Source: Platanthera guangdongensis (taxonomy: Eukaryota > Streptophyta > Magnoliopsida > Asparagales > Orchidaceae). Taken from it: a DNA stretch of 64,000 nt. This document shows, in pieces, positions 1 through 10,123 of the stretch. The stretch is taken from NCBI GenBank assembly GCA_039583875.1, contig CM077158.1, positions 118,231,900 through 118,295,899 on the forward strand, read 5' to 3'. The notes beneath the pieces are model-generated. The model was not told the origin of the DNA, ran no database searches, and was given only the letters and a program-made list of their open reading frames with translations. The position numbers and the translations under genes are program-made. The number at the start of each line of letters is the position of its first letter. Position 1 is the stretch's first letter.

Positions 1-199
1 CGGTATGGGGACGGCTTATAATTTAGTGAGGCGCGAGTTCGAAATTAAATGCTACACGTTTATAAGAAAGGGACAAAAGAAAAATAACAACATTTAGAAA
101 ACTAAAAAGATTAGCTAGAACAAGAACTCACGCACACTCCAAATTATAAATAAAAAAGGAACTAAGTTACACATAAAAAGAAAATTTGCATAATTTAAA

Positions 200-560
200 T
201 TTGCGAGTCCCACTCAAACGAGTGGGGGCGGTAAATAAAGGCTGAAAATTGCAAGTCCTACTCAAACGAGTAGGACTGAAATGAAAGCGAGTCCTACTCA
301 AATGAGTAGGAGAAAATAAATGCGATTACAGGGCTAAAAAGTCCGGCCATTTAACTCAAGTGAGTAGGCGGAAAAAATAAAGTAAAATTGCAAGTCCTAC
401 TCAAACGAGTAGGACTGAAATAAAGTCCGGCCATTTAAACTCAAGTGAGTAGGCGGAAAAATAAAGAAAGAAAAATTACAAGTCCTACTCGAACGAGTAG
501 GACTGAAAATGAAAACGATGCGCCATTTAACTCTTAACGAGTAGGCGGAAATAAATGCAC
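200..560. repeat. Irregular array of actcaaacgagtagga words
   Basis: The words cctactcaaacgagtagga and ccatttaactcaagtgagtagg recur about eight times, separated by AT-rich spacers. Each word is itself an imperfect inverted repeat (cctactc...gagtagg). A second set of repeats, atacacctacactcacacac, follows at about 600-760 in three copies. No coding potential is apparent. Confidence 0.7.
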
Positions 561-1506
561 ACGAACACACACACTCCAAATGAAATTCAAGAAAGCAATA
601 AAACTATACACCTACACTCACACACTCTACATAATTTGAATAAAGCATTAAAAGAAAGCAATTAAAAAGAAAGCATGAAAATTATACACCTACACTCACA
701 CACTCTACACAATTTAAATCAAAGCATAAAAATTATACACCTACACTCACACACACTTCATGAAAAATCAAAGTTACCTAAAAATTAAAATTTTAACTAT
801 TTCAAGCATAGGTTTTGCCAAAAACAAATAAAAAGAAGAAATTAAAATTTTAGAAGACGAAAGTTTTTCAAAACAAATTAAAAACCAAAGTTTTTGGAAA
901 ATAAAAATTTCAACATTTTCATTCCTAGGATTTCATAAAAGAGCAAAAAAAGTTGAAATAAAAGTGAAAGAAGGAAAAAAGTTTTCATTCCAAAATGAAG
1001 CTAAGTAAAAAAAAACAAAGGAAACTTTAACTCTTTTACACACTCATAAGAGTGAAGATGTTGAAGAAGACAAGAAAAAAAGGAAAACCTAATTCATCAT
1101 TTCATGAGTTTCTAACAAAACCTATTGTAAAAATCAAAGGCATATAAAGAGGAAAAACATAACATTCCTAAGCATGAAAACAAGTAAATAAAAACATGTA
1201 AAGTAAGCAAATTACACTCATACACACACACACACTTTTCATAAATGAAGAACAAGTGAAGAACAAAGAATAAAAAGGGAAAGAGGTGAGCCATCCAAAT
1301 GAACTTTTCATGCCAAATAAAGAGAGAAAATCTAACATTTTTATTAAAATTTTCAAGCTATTACAAAGCTAAAAGATAAAGCAAAACAAAACATGAAATA
1401 AAAAGGGAGAAATCTCCTTACATAGCACTAGTATCCACGGATTAAGCCCACAAAAAGACACTAACTTGGCCCAAAAATCTGAACCCTTGGACCTTACAGA
1501 ACTGGG

Positions 1507-1516
1507 CTATTTATAG
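1507..1516 (-). promoter_or_regulatory. TATA box of the minus-strand LTR
   Basis: The minus strand reads CTATAAATAG, the same core as the TATA box of the gypsy LTRs at 30409 and 39959. It lies just downstream of the gggcgtgac array, as in those LTRs. Confidence 0.55.
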
Positions 1517-1529
1517 GAAAAAATTTCTA

Positions 1530-2090
1530 AGTACACGCCCTCGGTCACGGGCGTGACATGGGGGCGTGACAGTACTATTCATGAAGGCGGCTGGCGATTG
1601 GACAGCAAAGTTGACTTCGGGCTGAGTTCGCAGCAGTCACGCCCCAGGTCACGGGCGTGACCTAGGGCGTGTCGGGGAGGTAGAACCGGGCGCGGGTTGC
1701 GTCAAATGTCCTCGGCAGCGTCTTGTCGGGCCAGCTGGAAAGGTCACGCCCCATGTCACGGGCGTGACTATGGGCGTGACAGTCGGGGTCGACACTCGAC
1801 GAATGTCGAGCGAAAAGTGTCGAGTCGAAATCGTTGAGCTGAAATTGGGTCACGCCCCAGGTCACGGGCGTGACACTGGGCGTGACAGTTGGTGTCGACA
1901 CTCGACGATCGTCGAGTGGAATTCGTCGAGAGGAGCGGACACGGGCTTGGGTCACGCCCCGTGTCGGGTGACACGGGCGTGTCGCCAGGCGTGTCAAGCC
2001 TTTTCTTCAGAAATTTTCCGATTTCACGGGAAATACACAGGCACGGCTTGGTCACGGGCGTGACCCATGTGTCACGGGCGTGTACTTCCC
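1530..2090. repeat. Array of gtcacgggcgtgac dyad words
   Basis: The word gtcacgggcgtgac and variants such as cacgccc, paired with gggcgtg, recur through the segment. They are interleaved with gtcgacactcgacgaatgtcgag words, which are also inverted repeats. GC content is far above the flanks. The array occupies the presumed U3 of the LTR. The short ORFs across it are by-products of the repetition. Confidence 0.75.
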
Positions 2091-2258
2091 AAAATTTGGC
2101 AGATTCTGGAATTTTTCTGCAAAATAAAATAAAACAAGTTAGGAGAAAATTTACAAGAATAGGAACATTTTATTGAACAAAAATAAGTAAAAACGACGAA
2201 AATAAATGAAAATGACTAAATTAATGTGCATAAAAATACGCATATTTACAGTTCATCA

Positions 2259-2699
2259 GCAAGCACCTGCCAAAATTACAACTTTACAGAAAGAAACTAA
2301 CAGTCCTAACTTGTGAATCATTAGTAGTGGTAAAGCCATGGGTCTGGGTTGGTGACCAAAAACAGTCCTCATCCAAACAACCAGACCCATAAATACTGAA
2401 GGGCTCAACGGTGGCAGCCCTAAGGTCCAACACACCAACACAACTAGCCCAAATCGGGGCCAAAATGGTGACAACACACCAAAACAAACGGCCCATACCG
2501 GGGCCAAAATGTTGCAGACCAAGGCTCTACACCACACCACCCCTCATAGAGCCACCAAACAAAACCACCTGCCATAATTCACGACTCAGCCTTCAAAAAC
2601 AACCGAGAAACATCAACAACCCTAAATAAATCCATCTTAACCAACCCAGGAGAAAAACACCAGCCTAAGGAGAAAGGCGTCGAGTCCCTCTCGACACTA
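2259..2699. other. Unassigned spacer, no gene seen
   Basis: The segment holds two imperfect copies of a cggggccaaaatg motif at about 2455-2515, and a lead-in to the minisatellite with gtcgagtccctctcgacac units from about 2670. I recognise no protein domain in any frame. Confidence 0.5.
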
Positions 2700-3532
2700 A
2701 GCCAGAAGGTGTCGAGTCCCTCTCGACACTCAACACAAGGTGTCAAGTCCCTGTCGACACCAAAGCCAGAAGGTGTCGAGACAAAACTAGAAGGTGTTGA
2801 CACAAAGCCAAAAGGTGTCGACACAAAGCCAGAAGGTGTCAAAACAAAGCCAGAAGGTGTCTGTAGAAAGCCAGAAGGTGCCGATACAAAGCTAGAAGGT
2901 GTCGAAACAAAGCCAGAAGGTGTCGACACAAAGCCAGAAGGTGTCGACACAAAGCCAGAAGGTGTCAACACAAAGTCAGACGGTGTCGACACAAAGTCAG
3001 AAGGTGTCGACACAAATCCAGAAGGTGGGGACACAAAGCCAGAAGGTGTCGACACAAAGCCAGAAGGTGTCGACACAAAGCCAAAAGGTGTCGACACAAA
3101 GCCAGAAGGTGTCGACATAAAGCCAGAAGGTATCGACACAAAGCCAAAAGGTGTCGACACAAAGCCAGAAGGTGTCGACACTAAGCCAGAAGGTGTCGAC
3201 ACAAAGCCAAAAGGTGTCAACACAAAGCCATAAGGTGTCGACACAAAGCCAGAAGGTGTCGACATAAATCCAGAATGTGTCGACACAAAGCCAGAAGGTT
3301 TCGACACTAAGCCAGAAGGTGTCGACACTAAGCCAGAAGGTGTCGACACAAAGCCAGAAGGTGTCGACAGAAAGCCAAAAGGTGTCGACGCAAAGCCAGA
3401 AGGTGTCGACATAAAGCCAGAATGTGTCGACACTAAGCCAGAAGGTGTCGACACTAAGCCAGATGGCGTCGACACTAAGCTAGAAGGTGTCGACACAAAG
3501 CCAGATGGTGTCGACACAAAGCCAGAAGGTGT
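2700..3532. repeat. 21-bp minisatellite, about 36 units
   Basis: The unit is ggtgtcgacacaaagccagaa, repeated head to tail with scattered substitutions. A slightly longer founder-like unit with gtcgagtccctctcgacac stands at the left end. Each unit centres on the palindrome GTCGAC. Because 21 is a multiple of three, frames on both strands stay open: plus reads GVDTKPE repeats and minus reads STPSGFV repeats. I treat these frames as by-products of the period, not genes. Confidence 0.9.
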
Positions 3533-4726
3533 AGAGAAAAAAACAAAATTCTAATTCCTCTTTCTACCCCTTCTACCCGGCTACAACTATCCCCAAAGCT
3601 AGGCTAATACTAGCAAACTAAAATCCTACCTCCAGCCACCACCTAAACACAAAATAGTGAAAAGAAGATAGAGAATAAATTAAAAATAGACAAAATTGAG
3701 CAAGATCTAGCTGGGATGAAAACTGCAGCAACCCTAGCTTCTAGGAAAATGAAAGAATGAGCTACTACAACAAGATTAATTAGAGTAAAAAATTAGGGTT
3801 GGCAAGGGTAAAGGGCGCCACTTGCCTCTACCTACAGGAAACAGTAGCTATCTTCCAAAATTCGGCATCGGCGCCACGGTCAGCCACCTAAGAAAAGATC
3901 TGGAGCTTTTAGAGGGAAGAATGGGCGAACATGAAAATAAAACAATAGCTTCTAAGACAGCTCTAGAGCAAGAAATACTTACTTAGGGATGAAGATCCGG
4001 GCGAATGCAGTCCAAATCTGCCCTTTCCCGAGAAAAATGAGCTCTAAACCTTCAGAAATCGCCGGCCGAAGCTCCAGCACTTCTGTCACCCGTCTCCTTC
4101 CACTGGAAGCTTTCTGTCGGGTTTGGGGAAGAAGAATTGGGATAAACTCAAATAAGCTATCATATATTATATCCAGCCACTATAACTATTACATTAATAA
4201 TATCCATATAATATTTGGCCACTAAGCTGGGAGCTATCCGCTGGAATCTAAAAGCATCCACTAAAATATACTATATCTTAAGTATATAAAACTTCTGCAC
4301 TATACCATATTAGAGCTTAATATAATATTTTTTAAAGATTAAATAATACTACATAATAAAACGTCAAAACGACGCGAAAACCCAACTATGTCGGAATTTG
4401 ACGAAATTCACACCGTAGCTAAATACCCACGCTACAAATCTAGTGGAGAAGTCGAAAATATCTTCCGACGAACAAAACTCGGGCTAACATCTCCCGAAGC
4501 CAAAACACAAGCATTCCCTGAGAGGCTCTGCCGAGTCACCAAAACAGACTCCGGCTATCTGGGGAACCTTGCAAACAGGATACAAAAAAGCCACTAAGAA
4601 CTCCTCAAGAGCTAAGATGACGCCTTAACAACGGCAAAGGCCGGAAACGCGTCAACGTAACGACAAACAATGATTAAACAAATCACAGGAAAATCAGGGG
4701 CGTTATAAGCAATGGGAAAACAGGTT
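3533..4726. other. Intergenic stretch, no gene seen
   Basis: AT-rich sequence with one more GC-rich patch at about 3800-4140. Short open frames exist, but none has a recognisable domain. No LTR ends, primer site or tandem repeat could be recognised. It may be old, degraded transposon sequence. Confidence 0.4.
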
Positions 4727-5615
4727 GTTTTCTGCACAGAGAATTTCTTGTTTCTGTGTATTCTCTGTTAGTTCTCTGGTTGTTCTCTGTATTCCTTTCT
4801 TGCCGTCCGAAAAGAGAAAAACTCTTTTATATTCTGTTGTCGAATTCTCCTTTGAATTTTGAATTCCAAGCATTGATTATTGATTGTTTGGAGAATGAAA
4901 AACTATTGGAGAATATAATCTTTAATGAGTTTCCCCAACTGTCCCAATAAATTAAGCAAGTAATTAACTCTAATGAAGACCATAATTAATGCTGCCAATA
5001 ACATCTATATTCAAGAGAATATGTGCATTAATTACTCAGTAAATTACTGCTAAATAATATAGGAAATAAGGACGGAATAAGGAAAAACTCTAAGTCTGGC
5101 TTCGACAGAATTCGTCGACCTCTGAAAAGATTTATTCGACCGGAGATCCAAGTTCGTCGAGCTGAGAAATTCTGTTCGTCGATCTGGGCTCAGCGAGATG
5201 CAATCTGGAAATATCTTGCAAATTATGCGGTCCAAGTTCGTCGAGCAGAGAATCTGTCTTCGTCGAGCTGAGTTTAGCGAAAATTAAACTGGACAGAATC
5301 TGTTGAAGCTGAACTCTAGATTTTGTCGACATGAGCTCGATTATCATCGAGCTCAACTCAGAGAATTAACTCTGAGTTAGTCGATCTGCGATCGACGATC
5401 GTCGAGCTGAGTTCGAAGAATTTTAAACTGATAATTTTGAACTTTGAATCTTCTAAGTTTTGAGTCTCCTGAAGTCCTCTGCTAGCTGGTCCATGAAGGT
5501 TGAACCCAATGACTAGCCTAAACTCTAGGACTCGAAGACTTGACCCTGGCTATAAAATGTGGGTTAAAACCATCCTAGTTAGTGAACTAGCCCAAATCCA
5601 ACTAGGGATCCAACA
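4727..5615 (-). repeat. Truncated SIRE-like copia LTR
   Basis: On the minus strand it starts TGTTGGATCC at 5615 and follows the order of the LTR at 48227-49930: a ccctggctat box, then gtcgagctgag words at about 5100-5400, then a ttttctgcacagagaa stretch. Similarity stops near 4727, so the R/U5 half is missing. It abuts the third ORF of element D in mid-frame with no polypurine tract between. I therefore read it as a separate, truncated insertion and not as D's own 3' LTR, whose dyad words differ. Confidence 0.7.
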
Positions 5616-6336
5616 TACATCTTCAATTTACTTAGCAGCTTTATCAGTTTTCTGTAATTTAGCATCCCATCTCTGGATGGAGGTAATAGAGACTTTTTCA
5701 TGTGGTGGAGAGCTATGCCCTTTTTTATGGGAAATGCTTCTGGATTTATCTGATTGAGATAAAGAGAAATTATTCTGCCATAGTTAGGACTCTTAATGCA
5801 GTCCTTAATCTTGTCAAATAACATCAGACCCTACTGGAACTTCTTTCTACAGATAACTGAAGTCATTAAATCAAAGAACTCTGGGGTAATATAGCTGATA
5901 GAACTTGTTTTGCATAGAAGCACTTTGCCCAGTATATCTGCCTGTAATTTGCTTTCAGCATTCATGAATTGTCTTCTAATTGTGTGAGAGGATTGGGGGA
6001 TCCCACAGAAACTATAAGCTCTATCATAATCAATGCCTACCAGATCATCTTCTTGATCTATTACTGGAAGTTGCAGAAATTGTGAAACAGAGAAGGCGAT
6101 CATTTTTACCTTGAAATCTTTAACCTTAGCCTTGAGTACCTTGCCAGTCCTTTTAACTTTGGCATGCTGGAAGAACTCTTGAACATCAGAGGTTAGAATA
6201 CGACATGGATGTTCCAAAACAAATGACAACCCGGCGGTTTCGAGTAAGAGGAGAACATTCTTGAAATCGTCTGAAATCTCTGCAATCCCAGTAGAAATGA
6301 GTTCACTGCCGATCCGAAGATTGAAAACGAAGCCAT
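5616..6336 (-). pseudogene. Third ORF (env-position) of element D, broken
   Basis: Starts at an ATG at 6336, about 140 bases after a TATA-like box. It resembles the third ORFs of elements B and H in a shared domain I associate with the 'putative plant transposon protein' family found downstream of pol in SIRE elements. Shared landmarks are an N-terminal helix rich in Leu followed by FFQHAKV, and later ILGKVLL then SYITPEFFDLM, which parallels VVGKVLLGK in element B. A frameshift lies between the start and about 6280, and an in-frame TAG follows KKFQ at 5831. The frame then stays open into the LTR fragment at 5615, which truncates it. Function is unknown; the env comparison rests on position only. 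Confidence 0.7.
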
Positions 6337-6472
6337 TGATGTGGAGAAATCAATCTTAGCTGGCCTCTGAGTGGAGAAACTAGCTTGCGGCAGACGATGA
6401 AGATGGAGGAAGATGAAGCGACTTTTCTCGAGAGGAAGGGTTTTGAAATCGAGAATAAAAGTTCTTGGACCG

Positions 6473-6489
6473 ATTTCTATTTATATTTA
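6473..6489 (-). promoter_or_regulatory. TATA-like box before third ORF of D
   Basis: The minus strand reads TAAATATAAATAGAAAT. The identical 17 bases occur on the plus strand at 47673-47689, before the third ORF of element H. Both follow an array of dyad words and precede the ORF start by roughly 110-140 bases. A promoter role is inferred. Confidence 0.5.
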
Positions 6490-6554
6490 CGTCTAATTTT
6501 TGATGCTAAAATAAATAAATAATATAGAAATACCTGGAAAGTGGCGGAAAATGA

Positions 6555-6875
6555 TCAACGAACGTCAAACTCCGATCGATGAATTTGAACTTCTTCTCGA
6601 GAAATGATACCACCGTACTCGAGTAGAACTTTTGTTCTCGAGAAGTAACACTGCTGTTCTCGAGAAGTAATTCTGCTGTTCTCAAGAAGTAATTCTGCTG
6701 TTCTCGAGAAGTAACTCTGTTGTTCTCGAGAAAGAACACTTATTTGTTCTTGAGAGAGATTAAGTCGTTCTCGAGTACAAGAGTTGTAATCGAGAAATGA
6801 AGTCCATATAAATCTGTTGTTCTCGAGTACAAGTATTGTACTCGAGAAATCAAGTCCATACTTTGAAAATTCTTA
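6555..6875. repeat. Array of tactcgagaa words after pol of D
   Basis: About ten words of the type gttctcgagaagtaa or gtactcgagaaat are repeated, each centred on the palindrome CTCGAG. The same words fill the U3 of D's 5' LTR at 13290-13925. The array lies between the end of RNase H and the TATA-like box of the third ORF. Confidence 0.85.
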
Positions 6876-6899
6876 GATTTTTAAATATAGCCATAACTT

Positions 6900-8450
6900 G
6901 AACTTACTGTCACCTTTTTCTTCATTCTTCAGCATCCTTTTGGGCATCCCAAGTTCTGTTTTGAAGAACGAGAACTTGGCGTCGTCCAATGACTTCGTGA
7001 ATATATTTGCAATCTGCTTGTCAGTTGGGACATATTTGAGATTTATGTCACCATGCTACACATACTCCCTGATGAAGTGGTATCGCAACTCTATATATTT
7101 TGTCCGGCTGTGAGAGACTGGATTGTTGGATATGGCAATTACACTGGAGGAGTTGCAAAACAAAGGGATGTCCTAGACCTTCAAGTTGTAGTCTTCAGGT
7201 TGGATATTTATCCACAGTAATTATGCACAACAACTGCCGGCAAAAATGTATTCTGACTCGGTCGTTGAGATAGCGACACAATTTTGCTTTTTGCTGCTCC
7301 ATGAAATGAGCCTCCTTCCAAGGAATTAGCAAGTCCCGGAAGAGCTCTTTCTATCATCTTTACTTCCTGCAAAATATGTATCTGAAAAACCAATTAGTTC
7401 ATTGTCACGACTTTTTGGGTACCATAAGCCAAGATTTGGTGTACCTTTAAGGTATCTCAAAATCTGCTTTGTAGCAACGTAGTGAGATTCCTTAGAGTTC
7501 ACTTGAAATCTAGCACAAACGCATGTTGAAAACATTATATCCGGTCTACTAGCAGTAAGATAGAGCAAGGATCAAATTATGCTTCTGTACTTGGTTTCAT
7601 CAAAATATTTCCCTTTCTCATCCTTGTCCAGAGACATAGTTGAACCCATTAGAGTCCTCATAGAGGTTGCATTCTCCATTCCGAATTTCTTAATTAACTC
7701 CTTGGTGAGCTTTGTCTGAGAGATGAAAATTCCATCTTCAGATTGTTTCACCTAAATTCCTAAGAAATACTTCAGCTCTTCAATACTGCTCATTTCGAAC
7801 TTCCCTTACATACGTTTGGAAAACTTCTTGTAGAGGTTGTCGTTAGTAGAGCCAAATATGATGTCATCGACCTAGATTTGCAGTAACAAAATCTTGTCTT
7901 TTATTTCCCTAAGAAATAATGTTTTATCTATCTTTCCTCTTGTGAACTTGTTCTCAAAAAGAAAGTTAGACAGCACCTCTTATAAAGCTCGAGGAGCTTG
8001 TTTCAAACCATATAAAGCTTTAAATTGCAGTTAAACATGATCAGGAAAGTTAGAGTCAGTGAAACCTGGAGGTTATTCCACATACACCTCTTCCTTTATG
8101 TCACCATTAAGGAATGCCAACTTCATGTTCATCTGATAGATAGTGAAGCCCGTAAGTACAACATATGCAAGGAACAACCTGATTGCCTCCAGCCTTACCA
8201 CTGGTGCATAAGTCTGATCGAAGTCGATTCCTTCTTCCTATATATATCCTTTGGCGACGAGTCTGGCCTTATTCTTTATGATAGTACCATGCTCGTCCAT
8301 CTTGTTCCTGTAGATCCACTTTGTTCTGATGACTTTCTTGCCTTTAGGTCTTGGAACAAGATTCCAAACTTCGCTATACTTGAATTGATTCTGTTGTTCT
8401 TCCATTGCCATTACCCATGATGCGCCTGAGTTTGCTTCCTCATACTTCTT
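6900..8450 (-). pseudogene. pol: Reverse transcriptase and RNase H of element D, broken
   Basis: The RT begins with WNLVPRPKGKKVIRTKW, about 8375-8325, and continues through [18 protein letters not shown] and VDDIIFGSTN near 7850. The YVDD tyrosine codon is replaced by a stop. RT runs into RNase H with [29 protein letters not shown] and a GFSDTYFAG core, and ends in HFIREYV and DIFTK-like motifs near 6950. Several other in-frame stops are present. In the family this enzyme copies element RNA into DNA in cytoplasmic particles; this copy cannot. Confidence 0.85.
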
Positions 8451-8879
8451 CAGTTCAACCTTTGAGAGAAAACTCAAATATAAATTTTCATTAGATGTAG
8501 CTCTACGAGTATTGAAACCATCCCGGGGAACTCCTATGATTTGGTCTATTGGGTAATCCTTCAAAGGTCTGAGCTTTAGAGTCCTCGCATTTGGAGCTTC
8601 TAGAACCACAGGAGTGACTTCATAAACTTGAATGATTTCTTCATCATGGTTATCAACCTCTCCAATAGAGGTTGGAGTGGTGATCTTGATGAACTTTTCA
8701 TCTTTTTCTTCAGTTGGATCATCCAAGTTCAATTCTTTTATCTTTGAAATTGCATCTTCAATAAACACTAGAGGAGCTGTCTTGCAGAAAGCTCGTCTCA
8801 TCAAATACAACATGAATAGATTCTTCTACAACCAGAGTTTTCTTATTAAAAATCCTATATGCCTTACTATGGCTACTAT

Positions 8880-10092
8880 ATCCTAAAAAAATACCTTCAA
8901 AGCTCAATTCGCTAAATTTAGTAGTGTGATGCTTTCCATTGTTAAGGATGAAACATTTATAATCAAAGATTCTAAAATATGTAATAGTCTGTTTCCTGCC
9001 CTTTAGTAGTTCGTAAGGGGTCTTATTATGGTTTTTGTTTATGAGTGCTCAATTTTGCACGTGGCATGCAGTGTTGACGGCTTCAGCCCAGAAGTATTCT
9101 GGTAGTGAGGTATCACTCAACATAGTCCTGCAGGCCTCTATGAGTGTTCTATTCCTTCTCTCAGCTACTCTGTTTTGTTGAGGAGTACGAGGAGAGGAAA
9201 TCTCATGAAAGATACCTTGACTTTCACAGAATTCTATCATGGCCCAAGATTTGAACTCTGTTCCATTGTCACTTCTGATTTTGAATACGGAACAGTTGTA
9301 TTCATTCTGGACCTGCCTGACAAAATTAGTAAAGATATCAAATGTATCTGACTTGTGTTTTAGAAAAAACACCCACCAAAAGTGCGAGTAATAATCAACA
9401 ATAACCAATGTATTATCCTTACCTCCCAAACTTCTAACTTACAGTGGACCGAACAAGTCCATATGAAGTAGATGTAAACATCTATTAGAGTCTTTGCTAA
9501 TAATGCTTTTAAAGGAAGTCCTTGTTTGCTTGCCTTTTACACATGCGTGACAAGGTCTATCTTTAGCGCACTTGACATTTGGGGCATCACGTACCAAATT
9601 AAGAGAAAATAAGTTATTTTTTAGTTTTAAATTAATATGTTCTAGTCTCTTATGCCATTGGTCACCAAGAGACGCACTATCTTTTGTCAAAAAACAAATT
9701 GGTGTAGAAGAGTCTATGCAAATAAAATTCAAACAAAATATGTTTCTACTACGAGTGCCTAATAGAATCATTTCAATATTGTCTACCGATTTTATCAAGC
9801 ACTTGTCTGCATGAAATTCTACTATGTAACATTTATCGCACAGCTGGATTATGCTTATAAGATTGTGTTCCAATCCTTCAACATAAGCCACATCTGAGAA
9901 GGATACACTACCATTCGTAATCACACCGTAGCCTTTAGTAATTTCTCGGTGAGAACCTTCAAAGATGACTTTTGGCCTTTTAATGACTGAAGAATAATAC
10001 TGGAGAAGGCTTCTTTTCCCAGTCATTTGCCGAGAGCGTCCACTGTCCAAATACCAGATAGGAGTTTTGGTGGTCTTTGGACATACCTGCAA
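8880..10092 (-). pseudogene. pol: Protease and integrase of element D, nearly continuous
   Basis: The protease active site is WYLDSG at about 10050, followed by a typical GSHREITKGYG and NLISI core. GAG-pre-integrase follows with the HKRLEH and CHACVKGKQ zinc-binding residues near 9650-9530. The integrase catalytic core has MDLFGP (one stop follows), IRSDNGTEF and RVAERRNRTLIEA, so all three acidic residues of the DDE triad are in place. The C-terminal part has TPYELLKGRK and FEGIFLGYSSHSKAYRIF. The frame from 10092 to 9439 is unbroken, better preserved than the RT. A linker continues to the RT at 8450. Confidence 0.85.
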
Positions 10093-10123
10093 TCACAAAT
10101 CAATTTACCTTAGGAACACAAAC

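Larger units (their letters stand above)
1..2258 (-). repeat. Probable LTR of a Ty3/gypsy-like element (minus strand)
   Basis: Read on the minus strand, the segment starts TGATGAACTGTAAATATGCG at 2258. It then has an array of gggcgtgac words, a TATA box CTATAAATAG, and a long AT-rich transcribed-looking part. This order (TG start, dyad array, TATA) matches the complete LTRs of the gypsy element at 29739-41077, which use similar gggcgtgac words, but the remaining sequence differs. The 3' end of the LTR and its primer site are not visible, so it may run past the window edge. No polypurine tract lies beside 2258, so it could be a 5' or solo LTR. Confidence 0.55.

Noticed and set aside
2579..3517. 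312-codon minus-strand and 174-codon plus-strand open frames with heptad peptide repeats
   Set aside because: They are by-products of a 21-bp satellite whose period keeps frames open on both strands; there is no non-repeat domain.
3989..4225. Possible host exon in the GC-richer patch (78 codons)
   Set aside because: No recognisable domain and no splice or codon evidence I can judge by eye.
4727..5615. LTR fragment as the 3' LTR of element D
   Set aside because: It carries gtcgag words like B while D's 5' LTR carries ctcgag words, has no polypurine tract beside it, and starts inside D's third ORF.
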